Shown here piece after piece: positions 8,646 to 17,081 of a stretch of DNA of 64,000 bases. The number at the start of each line of letters is the position of its first letter. Within the stretch, counting starts at the first letter, position 1. The translations under genes were made by a program, and so were the position numbers. The stretch lies in NCBI RefSeq assembly GCF_026191725.2, contig NZ_CP120863.1:1158001-1222000 (forward strand), given 5' to 3'. A model generated the notes under the pieces. It searched no databases and was not told the DNA's origin. It saw nothing but the letters and a program-made list of their open reading frames with translations. The DNA comes from Roseibium porphyridii. GTDB lineage: Bacteria > Pseudomonadota > Alphaproteobacteria > Rhizobiales > Stappiaceae.

Positions 8646-9750
8646 TGCGCTCTGCCGCCCTGGTGACGGCGGTATAAAGCCAGCGGCTTTTGTGTTCGCG
8701 AAAAGCCCAGCTTTCGTCGAACAGCACCACACTATCCCACTGCGATCCCTGTGCCTTGTGAACGGTCAGAGCGTAGCCGTAGTCGAACTCATCGGCCTTG
8801 CGACGAATGGCATAAGGGATACTCTCCGCTCCGTCTTCAAACATGGCCGGCAGCACTTTCACCTTCACAGCCAGTTTGCTGAGTTCGTCTTCCGAATGAA
8901 CGTCGAAACGCAAGGTGTTGCCCCTTGGTGGACGCAGGCGTTTGACAGTCCAGAGACCGCCATTCAGCAGTCCCTTGGTCTTGTCGTTTCTCAGACACAC
9001 CAGCTTGTCACCAACGGCCGGCATGGGCGTGTCAAAATTCTTCAACTCGCGGATACGCGCGTTATAGAGCCTGCGGGTCTTGTTGGTTCCAACCAGAACC
9101 TGATCGGCTCCGAGGATCTGTTCCTTGTCGATCTGGCGTCGGTTGATGACCATGCTCTCGCCGAACTCGCCATAGTCCAGTTGACCACCATCGCGAATGG
9201 TCATCGACATCCGGACAATCGGGTTGTCCTGCGCCTGCCGATGAACTTCGGTCAGCATCACATCCGGCTCTGCTTCGGTAAAAAAGCCACCGCCCTTGAC
9301 GGGGGGAAGCTGAGCCGGATCACCAAGCACAAGTACCGGTGTCCCAAAGGACAGAAGGTCCTTGCCCAACTCCTCGTCGACCATGGAGCATTCGTCGATG
9401 ACGATCAGGCTGGCCGTGGCCGCGGCACTGTCACGCTTTATCGCGAATTGCGGGCCGGTATCTTCGTCGTCGTCATCAAGATCTTCTTCTTCCTTGGCAG
9501 ATCGGGGACGATAAATCAGGGAATGAATGGTGCCGGCATCCTCGCACCCTTTCTGACGCAATACATGAGCCGCCTTGCCAGTGAACGCACCGAAGCAGAC
9601 GTCTCCGTCGATGCCTTCTGCCAGATGGCGGGCGAGAGTGGTTTTGCCGGTTCCGGCATACCCGAACAGCCGGAAGACCTGCCGGTCACCGCGTTTCAGC
9701 CAGGCGGCGGTTTCATTCAAGGCGTCGTCTTGCTGGGGAGACCAGGCCAC
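8629..9750 (-). CDS. Dda/RecD-like superfamily 1B helicase
   Basis: A 373-residue ATP-dependent helicase-like protein. Motifs in order: Walker A GYAGTGKTT (about 29-37), Walker B VIDECSMVDE, motif III GDPAQLPPV, Q/motif IV region VLVGTNKTRRLYN, motif V LTVHKAQGSQWDSVV and motif VI YTAVTRA. The short form resembles phage T4 Dda and RecD2 cores and lacks the RecD2 N-terminal extension. An acidic insert (EEEDLDDDDED) lies between motifs I and II. The start is GTG at 9750 with AAGGAG seven bases upstream. Confidence 0.87.
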   Translation of the reverse strand: MAWSPQQDDALNETAAWLKRGDRQVFRLFGYAGTGKTTLARHLAEGIDGDVCFGAFTGKAAHVLRQKGCEDAGTIHSLIYRPRSAKEEEDLDDDDEDTGPQFAIKRDSAAATASLIVIDECSMVDEELGKDLLSFGTPVLVLGDPAQLPPVKGGGFFTEAEPDVMLTEVHRQAQDNPIVRMSMTIRDGGQLDYGEFGESMVINRRQIDKEQILGADQVLVGTNKTRRLYNARIRELKNFDTPMPAVGDKLVCLRNDKTKGLLNGGLWTVKRLRPPRGNTLRFDVHSEDELSKLAVKVKVLPAMFEDGAESIPYAIRRKADEFDYGYALTVHKAQGSQWDSVVLFDESWAFREHKSRWLYTAVTRAAERITVVK

Positions 9751-9844
9751 GGAAGAGCTCCTTTAAGGTGTGCTCCGTTGCTTAGCCTGATTTGTGCGAT
9801 TCGACCAAGAGAGTTTCCTTTTCCGCTGCCCCGGACGATCAACC

Positions 9845-11161
9845 CTAGCCCAGGACCGAAAAGGAACTTTCCTTTGTCAGCTCGCGTCGCCGGGAGAAGG
9901 TTGCCGTATTGAGCGTGTGCTCAACATGATGCAGTGCAAATTGCAGAGGTTCAGCGTCATGGTCGTTGCCGCCTTCGCAATAATCTATCAATTCGCCCAT
10001 CAATCGTCCGGCGACCGTGGCGTTTTTGAACTGGTTGCCGCTGGTGCCTATGGCGAGGTAGTAGCCGTCTACATCGCTGCAGTCGTAAATCGGCAACCAG
10101 TCGTCCGTCGCGTCATAAAGATCGGCGACACCAACAGGGTGCTGAGAGACGCCGAGTTCGGGCAGGCGTTGAGAATAGCGATAGGCATAGGTGAGTGCCC
10201 TGTCGGTCAGGTCTCTTGAAAAATCGTCCGGATCGGCCTCCAGATGCGGATCGCAGGCCGGGTTTTGACTACCGATCATCAATTGCCCGCCGCTGCCGGG
10301 CTTAACGTAAACCGAAATGTCATTGTCGGAGATGACCAAGCCCTGTCGTGAATAGCCCAGTGTTTCCGGTGGTTTGATCTGCACGACTTCCTGGCGCAGG
10401 GGGCGATGTCCGATCCGGACGCCGGGATCCACGTCAAGAAGTGCATTGACCTTGCCTGAATGCGGACCTCCGACATTGATGACAATTCCGGCCGATATTT
10501 CTTCTCCGGTGTCACACACAACGCCCTGAACGCGGTTGTTCCTGGTCGGGATGTCAACGATCCTCGTGTTGAAACGGAAAGCCGCCCCTTTGCTGGCCGC
10601 GGCGTCCTTGAGATTTCGAGCCGCGATCTGGGGATCGTCGACATAGCCACCTGCGAAGAAGAACACGCCGCCCGTCAGTTCGCCGCCAGAGCGGGTGCCG
10701 AATTCATCGTCCTCCATTGTCTTGGCCGGTGCAAAGCACGCAAGATCATAACCCGGGAGTTCCTTTACGATCCGCTCGGCCGTCCAATGTTCATAAGCGA
10801 TGCCGAGCGCGTCAGCATGTTCCAGAACCTGTTTTTGGTAGTTGTCGGCGGCCGTCTTCATGACAAGCGTGCCGGTTTCAATGAATTGAGCAAGGCCATC
10901 ATGAGTGTCAGTGCCGAGTATTTGCTGCCAGTTTTTCCACTCGTGATAGCCCTCATAGGCCATCGCAGTTCCGTCCCGTGTTGAATAGTAGGTCCGAATG
11001 ACGGCTGCGGAGCTTGACGTGGACCCATACCCGGCCGCAGGCAAAGCATCGACATTTAGTGTCTTGTAGCCCCGCTTCGTCAAATGAAAGGCAATTGCGC
11101 ACCCGATCACACCGGCGCCGATGATTATTGCGTCGTATCGGTTTTCAGGATCGGTCACCAA
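9845..11161 (-). CDS. FAD-dependent oxidoreductase, DAO (D-amino acid/sarcosine oxidase-like) family
   Basis: A 438-residue cytoplasmic flavoenzyme with an N-terminal Rossmann motif (IIGAGVIGCAIAFHLTKRG, about 13-31) and the DAO C-terminal segment (GYYLAIGTSGNQFKNATVAG) that closes over the flavin. It resembles the catalytic subunit of sarcosine oxidases and related amine or amino-acid oxidases; the substrate cannot be fixed. TTG at 11161 and GTG at 11158 are both possible; GGGAGG lies six or nine bases upstream. No partner subunit genes are next to it. Confidence 0.8.
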   Translation of the reverse strand: MVTDPENRYDAIIIGAGVIGCAIAFHLTKRGYKTLNVDALPAAGYGSTSSSAAVIRTYYSTRDGTAMAYEGYHEWKNWQQILGTDTHDGLAQFIETGTLVMKTAADNYQKQVLEHADALGIAYEHWTAERIVKELPGYDLACFAPAKTMEDDEFGTRSGGELTGGVFFFAGGYVDDPQIAARNLKDAAASKGAAFRFNTRIVDIPTRNNRVQGVVCDTGEEISAGIVINVGGPHSGKVNALLDVDPGVRIGHRPLRQEVVQIKPPETLGYSRQGLVISDNDISVYVKPGSGGQLMIGSQNPACDPHLEADPDDFSRDLTDRALTYAYRYSQRLPELGVSQHPVGVADLYDATDDWLPIYDCSDVDGYYLAIGTSGNQFKNATVAGRLMGELIDYCEGGNDHDAEPLQFALHHVEHTLNTATFSRRRELTKESSFSVLG

Positions 11162-11462
11162 GCGCGTCCTCCCGGTTGGTGTGGCGGTTTTCTTGCGTCA
11201 GGCTGGAACAGACCTCAAGTTCACAATTATCCAGAACCATAAGCGCCCAGTCCTGTTGAGAAACAGTCGGAAATTTGTCGAAATTCCTCTTAGTTTGTTA
11301 TTAATATTAAACTTTGGTTCTTTTATTCCCCAATTATTGAAATAAATTAGACAATGTAGATTTTGTTCAAAACTCCCCAATTGAAGCGCTGTAGACAACA
11401 CCGCATAGTAATTGCGGTTCAGTTCGGTTTTTGCCGATTTTTCAATAATTTGGGAGTTTTTT
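11162..11462. other. AT-rich intergenic region with alternative pairing upstream of the desaturase
   Basis: No gene is seen here. It carries two separate segments, CCCCAATTATTGAAA (11328-11342) and AACTCCCCAATTGAA (11371-11385), that are both complementary to the desaturase ribosome-binding region at 11440-11458. It must also contain the promoters of the two divergent genes, but I could not place them with confidence. Confidence 0.5.
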
Positions 11463-12416
11463 GTGCCGCGCGAGAATGTCTGCGAATGGCCGACCTTGGC
11501 CTTGATACTGGGTGTGTCGGCAATCTGGATGCTGCTGATCGGTTCCTACGGAATGCTCGGTGGTTGGATTGTTTGTCCACTTGCGGCCGTGCTTGTGACA
11601 CTTCAGGCATCGCTGCAGCACGAAGTACTCCACGGGCATCCAACGCGCAGCCCGGCCATCAATGAAGCACTGGTCTATTGTTCACTCAATCTCTTCATCC
11701 CATATCGCCGGTTCAAATCGCTGCATCTGAGGCACCACAACAACGACCGCTTGACCGATCCTTACGATGATCCGGAGAGCTTCTATCTGGCGTGGGCAGA
11801 CTGGCAAAGGCTGCCAAGCGTCATCCGATTTATTCTAACACTGAACAATACCCTGCTCGGCCGCCTTCTTATGGGTCCCGCTGTATCGACAATCGGTTTT
11901 GTCGGGTCGGAAGTTCGATTGATGCTGCGGGGTGACGGGGCTGTCCTCAAGGCGTGGGCCCATCACGTGGCAGGCATCGTCCCCGTCCTACTCTTTGTTG
12001 TCTATATTGGCGGCATGTCGATTTGGCTTTACATCCTGTGTGTCGCCTATCCGGCACTGAGTCTCCTGATGTTGCGCACGTTTGCTGAGCACAGGGCACA
12101 TGAGGACGCGGAAGCGCGTTCGATCGTGGTTGAAAACAGCCCGGTTTTTGCTTTGCTTTTTTTGAACAACAATCTCCATGTCGTGCATCATGCCCATCCG
12201 AGGGCGCCCTGGTATGAGCTTCCGGCCATTTACCGGGAAGGGCGTGCGGCCTGGCAAAGGCGCAACAAGGGATATGTTTTTGACAGCTACCTCGATCTGG
12301 CAAAACGCTATTTGTTCAAGGTGAAGGAGCCGGTTGTGCATCCCATCAAGTACCGGAAGGAAATTGCAGGAGGACCGCCTGCCCAAGTGTCTTCGACGGG
12401 TGGGGCCGCGCATTGA
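11463..12416 (+). CDS. Membrane fatty-acid desaturase-like protein
   Basis: A 317-residue membrane di-iron enzyme of the fatty-acid desaturase superfamily. The three His boxes are present: HEVLHGH (about 53-59), HLRHH (about 88-92) and HVVHH in the C-terminal third, with four hydrophobic helices between and around them. The acyl substrate and the position of attack are not readable; hydroxylases of lipids or carotenoids share this fold. Start: the GTG at 11463 has a perfect GGGAG six bases upstream (11452-11456), whereas the longer frame would need a TTG without one. The next gene starts at the stop codon, indicating coupling. Confidence 0.8.
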   Translation: MPRENVCEWPTLALILGVSAIWMLLIGSYGMLGGWIVCPLAAVLVTLQASLQHEVLHGHPTRSPAINEALVYCSLNLFIPYRRFKSLHLRHHNNDRLTDPYDDPESFYLAWADWQRLPSVIRFILTLNNTLLGRLLMGPAVSTIGFVGSEVRLMLRGDGAVLKAWAHHVAGIVPVLLFVVYIGGMSIWLYILCVAYPALSLLMLRTFAEHRAHEDAEARSIVVENSPVFALLFLNNNLHVVHHAHPRAPWYELPAIYREGRAAWQRRNKGYVFDSYLDLAKRYLFKVKEPVVHPIKYRKEIAGGPPAQVSSTGGAAH

Positions 12417-12418
12417 CC

Positions 12419-13240
12419 GTGCCTGTGTATCATCCGGTGCGGTTGCCGATGTATGACTGGCCGGAAGTGCGCAAGGCAACGAGTGCCCTTGAAGAGGCCT
12501 TCCAGGACGCAATCACCACTGCTCTGGGTATCGGACCGGAACAGTTCACGCCTTGGCCGATTGAACTGGATGTTCATGAAAGCTGGAGTGAGCCGGGCGT
12601 TCTGCTCACTCAAACCTGCGGCTATCCACTGACCCATGCCTTGAATGGAAGGGTGAGACTTCTGGGTGCCGCTCATTATGCGGCCCCGGGGTGCCGTGAC
12701 CACTTTTATTGCAGCCAGATAATTGTCGGCAAGAACAGCTCCCATGAGACACTGGAAGACTTGCGCGGCGCGCGGGCGGTCTTCAACACACCGGACAGCC
12801 AATCGGGTATGAACGCCTTTCGCCGCAGCGTAGCGCCTTTGTCCAACGGGAAACCGTTTTTCTCGTCGGTTGTTGAGAGCGGCGGGCACCTGAAGTCGGT
12901 AAAAGCAGTTGCCGCCGGTGAAGCTGATGTCGCAAGTATCGATGCAGTGTGCTGGTGGCTTGTCTGCCAGGAATTTCCTGAGCTTGCCGACAAAGTGCGA
13001 CCAATAGCGCAGACTTTGCCCGCGCCAGGGCTTCCAATGATCACATCCAACCGTTTCTCAGTCGCACAGGCCGCGCAGATTGCGGATGTCGTTGCGGATG
13101 TGCTCCAAGATCAGAAGACGCAAAAAAGCCGCGAACGGTTGGGCATTCGCGGCTTTTCTAAACTCGGTCTTGAAGACTATGCGAGCATCCCTGCCATGGA
13201 GCGGGAAGCTTCTGTGCTTGGATATCCCGTTCTGGCATAA
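12419..13240 (+). CDS. PhnD-like periplasmic-binding-protein domain, no signal peptide
   Basis: A roughly 273-residue protein of the phosphonate/phosphite-type binding-protein fold (PhnD-like, PF12974). Supporting segments are LRGARAVFNTPDSQSGMNAF and VAAGEADVASIDAVCWWL, and the C-terminal pattern MEREASVLGYP. Unlike transporter PhnD proteins it has no N-terminal signal peptide or lipobox and no adjacent permease or ATPase, so it is probably cytoplasmic. GTG at 12419 or TTG at 12413 are possible starts; both sit at the desaturase stop. A terminator-like hairpin lies inside the reading frame at 13124-13157. Confidence 0.7.
   Translation: MPVYHPVRLPMYDWPEVRKATSALEEAFQDAITTALGIGPEQFTPWPIELDVHESWSEPGVLLTQTCGYPLTHALNGRVRLLGAAHYAAPGCRDHFYCSQIIVGKNSSHETLEDLRGARAVFNTPDSQSGMNAFRRSVAPLSNGKPFFSSVVESGGHLKSVKAVAAGEADVASIDAVCWWLVCQEFPELADKVRPIAQTLPAPGLPMITSNRFSVAQAAQIADVVADVLQDQKTQKSRERLGIRGFSKLGLEDYASIPAMEREASVLGYPVLA
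13124..13157. terminator. Bidirectional terminator-like hairpin inside a coding region
   Basis: AAAAGCCGCGAA (13124-13135) and TTCGCGGCTTTT (13146-13157) form a perfect 12-base stem with a 10-base loop, A-tract before and T-tract after. It lies in frame inside the PhnD-like gene, about 80 bases before its stop. Confidence 0.55.
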
Positions 13241-13262
13241 ATCACGCCATCACGTCAGACTG

Positions 13263-13397
13263 TCAGCGTGCAGCCTTCGGGTCTTGTGCGGTTTCGCGCA
13301 GGCGCAGGGCCTGGTTCATCCTGGCCAATTCTGCAGCGGAATGGCCGGAAACGACACCCATGAGGTTGGTGCGCAAAGCTTGAGCGAGATAAGTCAT
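13263..13397 (-). CDS. Possible small protein of 44 residues
   Basis: A short frame, ATG at 13397 to a stop at 13263, reads MTYLAQALRTNLMGVVSG and ends in a charged helix (AAELARMNQALRLRE). The 5' side has AAGGA eleven bases before the ATG. It is divergent from the LysR gene, a common layout for a LysR target. I do not recognise the family. It could equally be non-coding. Confidence 0.35.
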   Translation of the reverse strand: MTYLAQALRTNLMGVVSGHSAAELARMNQALRLRETAQDPKAAR

Positions 13398-13515
13398 GGC
13401 AATCCCAATCCTTGTTTTGATGTTGTGGGTACGGGCGGTCCACTGCGTAATATACTGGCCGCTTGAGCAACATATGGGCCTTCCTTGCGTTTCAATCAAT
13501 CGAATTGTATTCATC

Positions 13516-13536
13516 GAACTGTTCAAAAAAATTGAA
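13516..13536. promoter_or_regulatory. Candidate LysR binding site
   Basis: Two interlocked symmetric elements, GAACTGTTC (13516-13524) and TTCAAAAAAATTGAA (13522-13536), the latter containing T-N11-A, lie 24 bases before the LysR start. This fits a LysR autoregulation site. Confidence 0.4.
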
Positions 13537-13559
13537 CTCATACATGTTTGGACGTTTTC

Positions 13560-14462
13560 ATGGATAAACTGCCCGGCAGCGGGACGCCGCTCATCGATCT
13601 GGAACTCTATCGAACCTTCCTGGTGATTGCAGAAACATCAAGTTTTTCAAAAGCTTCAGAACTCATTGGCCGAACACCTTCAGCGGTGTCCATGCAGATT
13701 AAGAAACTGGAAACCATGTTGGACGTTGCCGTGTTCGTACGGGAAGGACGCAGCGTCCGATTGACGCCGGAGGGTGAGGCCCTGCTTGGCTACGCACGCC
13801 GGATCTTGATGTTGAACGAGGAAGCGGTTTCGCTGTTTGTTGCGCCTGACGTGGAAGGTGAGGTTCGCTTTGGAGCCCCGTCCGACTTCGGCACACGACT
13901 TTTGCCCAATATTCTGTCCCGCTTTGCCCGTTCCCATCCCGGCGTCAATGTGGATGTTCACCTGGACGGCAGCCCGATGCTGGATGAAAAGGTCAAGACA
14001 GGAGAGCTGGATCTAGTGCTCTTCACGGCCCGCCCGGGCACGGGACTGGCAAGCGGCGGTGAGATCGTCTTCACCGAGCCTTTGGTCTGGGTCGGCCTCG
14101 AAGGCGGAATTGCCTACGACCGGGAACCTTTGCCCCTTGCTGTGTCCACACCTGGCTGTCCCTGGCGCCGCGCGGCGCGGGTTGCGCTTGACGATGCGCA
14201 AAAACCTTACCGGATTTCCTATACAAGCTTTCACAGCGCGGGCCAGGAGGCAGCTCTCCTTGCGGACCTTGCCATTGCGCCCTTTCCGGCAAGTGTTGTC
14301 GAAGCGCCGTTGCAGGTGTTGGACGAGCGCCATGGTCTTCCCGAGATCGGCGACTATCACATCGTCATGCGCGAGCGGGCGCGTGCCGGCAAGGCCACGC
14401 ATGCTTTTGCGCAGCATGTCGAGGAGTGTTTCCGTGAACTTGCTCTCGGTGTTTCAGCCTAG
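13560..14462 (+). CDS. LysR-family transcriptional regulator
   Basis: A 300-residue LysR regulator. The N-terminal winged helix is seen in LELYRTFLVIAETSSFSKAS and in GRTPSAVSMQIKKLE (about 14-55), followed by the two-lobed co-inducer domain. ATG at 13560 is preferred to TTG at 13548. It may control the divergent small frame at 13263 or genes elsewhere; the effector is unknown. It converges with the next LysR gene, leaving 18 bases between stops. Confidence 0.87.
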   Translation: MDKLPGSGTPLIDLELYRTFLVIAETSSFSKASELIGRTPSAVSMQIKKLETMLDVAVFVREGRSVRLTPEGEALLGYARRILMLNEEAVSLFVAPDVEGEVRFGAPSDFGTRLLPNILSRFARSHPGVNVDVHLDGSPMLDEKVKTGELDLVLFTARPGTGLASGGEIVFTEPLVWVGLEGGIAYDREPLPLAVSTPGCPWRRAARVALDDAQKPYRISYTSFHSAGQEAALLADLAIAPFPASVVEAPLQVLDERHGLPEIGDYHIVMRERARAGKATHAFAQHVEECFRELALGVSA

Positions 14463-14480
14463 TGTTACTGCAGCGGCTGG

Positions 14481-15362
14481 TCAGCGTGTGAACAGGTGTT
14501 TGTTGCGATCAAAATAAGCGGTCGTGAAGTCGACAAAGGCGCGGATCCTGGCAACGCGTCGCAGGTCGCCACGATAAAGAAGCCACAAGTTGTAGCCAGG
14601 CAGCACCGGCAAGGACGGTACACGGAGGATTCGCGGGTCCGCGTCGCCTGCAAACGCGGGAACCTTGATCAGGCCAAGACCCTTGGCCGCGGCTTCAATC
14701 TGCATGGAAACTTCCGGCAGGACATGGCGTACCTTCGCTTTTGGAAACGGGCTTTGCGCAATCCAGTCATGATTGTCGCCCCAGGTGATCCAGTGTGCTC
14801 CTTCGCCGTTCTTTTCCACCATGCTTTCATGCCGCTTAAGGTAGTCGGGTGATGCATAGACGGCCTGCACGAAACGGATCAACTTCCGGCCGAAGACGTC
14901 TTCATCCACATTTGTGGCCACCCTGAGGGAAATGTCAGCCTCCAGACGCAACAGATCCGACACCCGGTTTGTCGAGATCGCCCGCACAGTGATCTCGGGG
15001 TAGTGCTTTGCAAACTCAAGCAGCATGTCTGACAGCAATCCGTGTGAAAAGGCTGGGGGGAGGCTAAGCCGGATGGTGCCCGAAGGAACCATATCGAGGC
15101 CGGTCAACTTGCGGGTAATGGTGTTGGCCTGTGTCTCCATTTCCTCTGCCGGGGCGACAAGTGTTTCACCGGGCTGCGTGAGCTGAAGTCCACTCGAAGT
15201 TCGGTCGAACAGCCGCGTACCCAGGTCGGTTTCGAGCGCGGAAATTGCGCGGTGAACGGTGCCGTGGTTCACCGCAAGTCTTTCCGCCGCCTTTCGGAAG
15301 CTGCCTGTGCGCACCGACGCCAGAAAAATTCGCAGATGATCCCAGTCCAACTCCTTCTTCAT
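14481..15362 (-). CDS. LysR-family regulator divergent from a haloalkane dehalogenase
   Basis: A 293-residue LysR regulator with HTH in LRIFLASVRTGSFRKAAERL and VNHGTVHRAISALE (about 10-45). The slightly divergent HTH and single-lobe details resemble the GcvA/AaeR-like LysR subgroup. It is divergently transcribed from the haloalkane dehalogenase across a 158-base region with several inverted repeats, which makes that gene its likely target. The ligand could be the dehalogenase substrate or product; this is inference. Confidence 0.85.
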   Translation of the reverse strand: MKKELDWDHLRIFLASVRTGSFRKAAERLAVNHGTVHRAISALETDLGTRLFDRTSSGLQLTQPGETLVAPAEEMETQANTITRKLTGLDMVPSGTIRLSLPPAFSHGLLSDMLLEFAKHYPEITVRAISTNRVSDLLRLEADISLRVATNVDEDVFGRKLIRFVQAVYASPDYLKRHESMVEKNGEGAHWITWGDNHDWIAQSPFPKAKVRHVLPEVSMQIEAAAKGLGLIKVPAFAGDADPRILRVPSLPVLPGYNLWLLYRGDLRRVARIRAFVDFTTAYFDRNKHLFTR

Positions 15363-15397
15363 GGCTGAGCACTCTCTTCCTGGAATATGATTGCTGA

Positions 15398-15472
15398 GTG
15401 GATCGTTTTTGATCCACCATGGCTATCGAATGAATATTCCATAGCAACTTTCTATCCACATCTAATAGCCAT
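15398..15472. promoter_or_regulatory. Cluster of inverted repeats between LysR and dehalogenase genes
   Basis: Three symmetric elements: GTGGATC-N6-GATCCAC (15398-15417); GCTAT...ATAGC (15422-15445) with GAATATTC inside; and ATGGCTAT (15419-15426) with ATAGCCAT (15465-15472). Their position between divergent genes fits LysR-type regulation. Confidence 0.45.
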
Positions 15473-15520
15473 CAGTACTTGTCCGGGCAAGGACGGACAC
15501 GAACGAGGAGTGGACGGGGA

Positions 15521-16552
15521 ATGAACAAGAATCAGCAATTCAAAACAAATCGACGGGGACTGTTACAGGGCATGGCAGCCGGGGCGGGCGCGATGGCGCT
15601 CGCAATTCCGGGAGCCGCAAACGCTCAGACCGCGTCGTCAAGGCCGACGGGGTCCGCACCATACGGCATTGAAATTGGGTCTGACTTTCCGTTTGCGAAA
15701 AAGCAACTTGGCATCAAGGGATCGCATATCAGCTACGTTGATGAAGGCAGCGGTCAACCGGTCGTCTTTCTGCATGGCAATCCGACCTCATCCTATCTGT
15801 GGCGCAATGTGATCCCGCACATGCCGGAAGGATATCGTGCGATTGCTCCTGACCTCATCGGAATGGGTGACAGCGGCAAACCCGATATCGATTACAGCTT
15901 TGCCGATCATGCAGCCTATCTTGACGCCTTTCTGACCGACCTTGATCTCAACGACGTTGTTCTTGTCGTGCATGATTGGGGATCAGCGCTCGGCATGCGG
16001 TACGCGCGCCTTCATCCGGAACGGGTCAGTGCACTGGTGCTTATGGAAGCCATCGTACCGCCGGCCATGCCGGCACCAAGTTACGAAGCGATGCCTGAAC
16101 AGATCGCTGATTTCTTCCGGTTGATGAATAGCGATGAAGGTGCGCGGCTGGTTCTTCAAGAGAACTTCTTCGTTGAAGTGACGTTGCCTGAGTTCGGGGT
16201 GATCAGGAAGCTTGGTCAAGAGGAAATGGACCATTATCGCGAACCTTTTCCAACACCTGATTCACGCAAACCGGTTCTTGCCTGGCCCCGCCAGGTGCCG
16301 ATCGGCGGCAATCCGGCTGACGTGGCAAAGGAAGTAACGCTGAACGGTGAGTGGCTCTTTACCACCGACATTCCGAAGCTGCTCTTTTACGCCGAGCCGG
16401 GAGCCATCACACCCAAGGCGGTTGCCGAGTATATGGCATTGAACGCCTCCAACCTCGAAGTCCGCTTCGTGGGAGCTGGCACGCACTTTCTGCAGGAAGA
16501 ACACCCACATCAGATCGGGCAGGGCATTGCCGATTGGTTGCGCCGTCTTTGA
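15521..16552 (+). CDS. Haloalkane dehalogenase, subfamily HLD-II, with Tat-type signal peptide
   Basis: Cleaves carbon-halogen bonds by hydrolysis. The 343-residue alpha/beta-hydrolase carries the HLD-II set: HGNPTSSYLWRN with halide-binding N87, nucleophile D152 and W153 in VVHDWGSALG, Glu176 in LVLMEAIVPP, and His322 in GAGTHFLQEEHP. The Asn/Trp halide pair and the MEAI Glu separate it from epoxide hydrolases. Before the domain lies a twin-arginine leader (TNRRGLLQG at 9-17, hydrophobic stretch, ANA cleavage near 35). Most characterised members, such as LinB and DhaA, are cytoplasmic, so export is unusual. ATG at 15521 follows AGGAG by ten bases. Confidence 0.83.
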   Translation: MNKNQQFKTNRRGLLQGMAAGAGAMALAIPGAANAQTASSRPTGSAPYGIEIGSDFPFAKKQLGIKGSHISYVDEGSGQPVVFLHGNPTSSYLWRNVIPHMPEGYRAIAPDLIGMGDSGKPDIDYSFADHAAYLDAFLTDLDLNDVVLVVHDWGSALGMRYARLHPERVSALVLMEAIVPPAMPAPSYEAMPEQIADFFRLMNSDEGARLVLQENFFVEVTLPEFGVIRKLGQEEMDHYREPFPTPDSRKPVLAWPRQVPIGGNPADVAKEVTLNGEWLFTTDIPKLLFYAEPGAITPKAVAEYMALNASNLEVRFVGAGTHFLQEEHPHQIGQGIADWLRRL

Positions 16553-16573
16553 AGCCCCGTACAAAAGGAGGAA

Positions 16574-17056
16574 ATGAGCATGCCTGAAGCTGCTGTTTTT
16601 CAAACCGTCAATGCACCCATTTCCGAAGTCTGGCAAAGCTGGGATCGGTTTGACGAAATCTACCGGTTCAATCCTCAAATCAATCAGTCGCCTTTGCTGT
16701 CAAACAGTGTGGCGACCGGGCTTGGAGCTGAGCGGCATTGCAAACATGTGGACGGAAAAACCTATCTGAAAGAGCGGATTATCAGCTATCAGCCCGAAGA
16801 GCATCTGGTCATCGACATCTTCGACGCCAATGTGCCGTTGAAGACCGCTCGGGTTACGTTGGACTTTGCAGCATTGTCAGTCAGGCAGACGCAAGTAACG
16901 ATGCGGATAGAGTTCACGCCCAAGTTCGGGCCCATCGGCTGGTTGCTGACACCGTTGCTCAAGAGACAATTCAGAAAAGGCTTGTCTGATCTGCTGTCAG
17001 CGAATGCAAATTTCGTTGAAAACGGTGTTGAAATACACCCCAAGGCAGCCGCTTAA
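16574..17056 (+). CDS. SRPBCC (START-like) ligand-binding family protein
   Basis: A 160-residue protein of the polyketide cyclase/SRPBCC fold. The pattern FQTVNAPISEVWQSWDRFDE at the start and the final amphipathic helix (LLKRQFRKGLSDLLSANANF) are typical. It begins 21 bases after the dehalogenase stop with AGGAGG in front, so the two genes are almost surely one operon ending at the terminator at 17082. Its ligand is unknown; the context suggests a hydrophobic small molecule linked to the dehalogenase. Confidence 0.75.
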   Translation: MSMPEAAVFQTVNAPISEVWQSWDRFDEIYRFNPQINQSPLLSNSVATGLGAERHCKHVDGKTYLKERIISYQPEEHLVIDIFDANVPLKTARVTLDFAALSVRQTQVTMRIEFTPKFGPIGWLLTPLLKRQFRKGLSDLLSANANFVENGVEIHPKAAA

Positions 17057-17081
17057 GATCAGAAGTGTTTCAATTTAAGAC

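Noticed and set aside
8692..9912. A 406-codon plus-strand frame over the helicase gene
   Set aside because: Antisense to intact helicase motifs.
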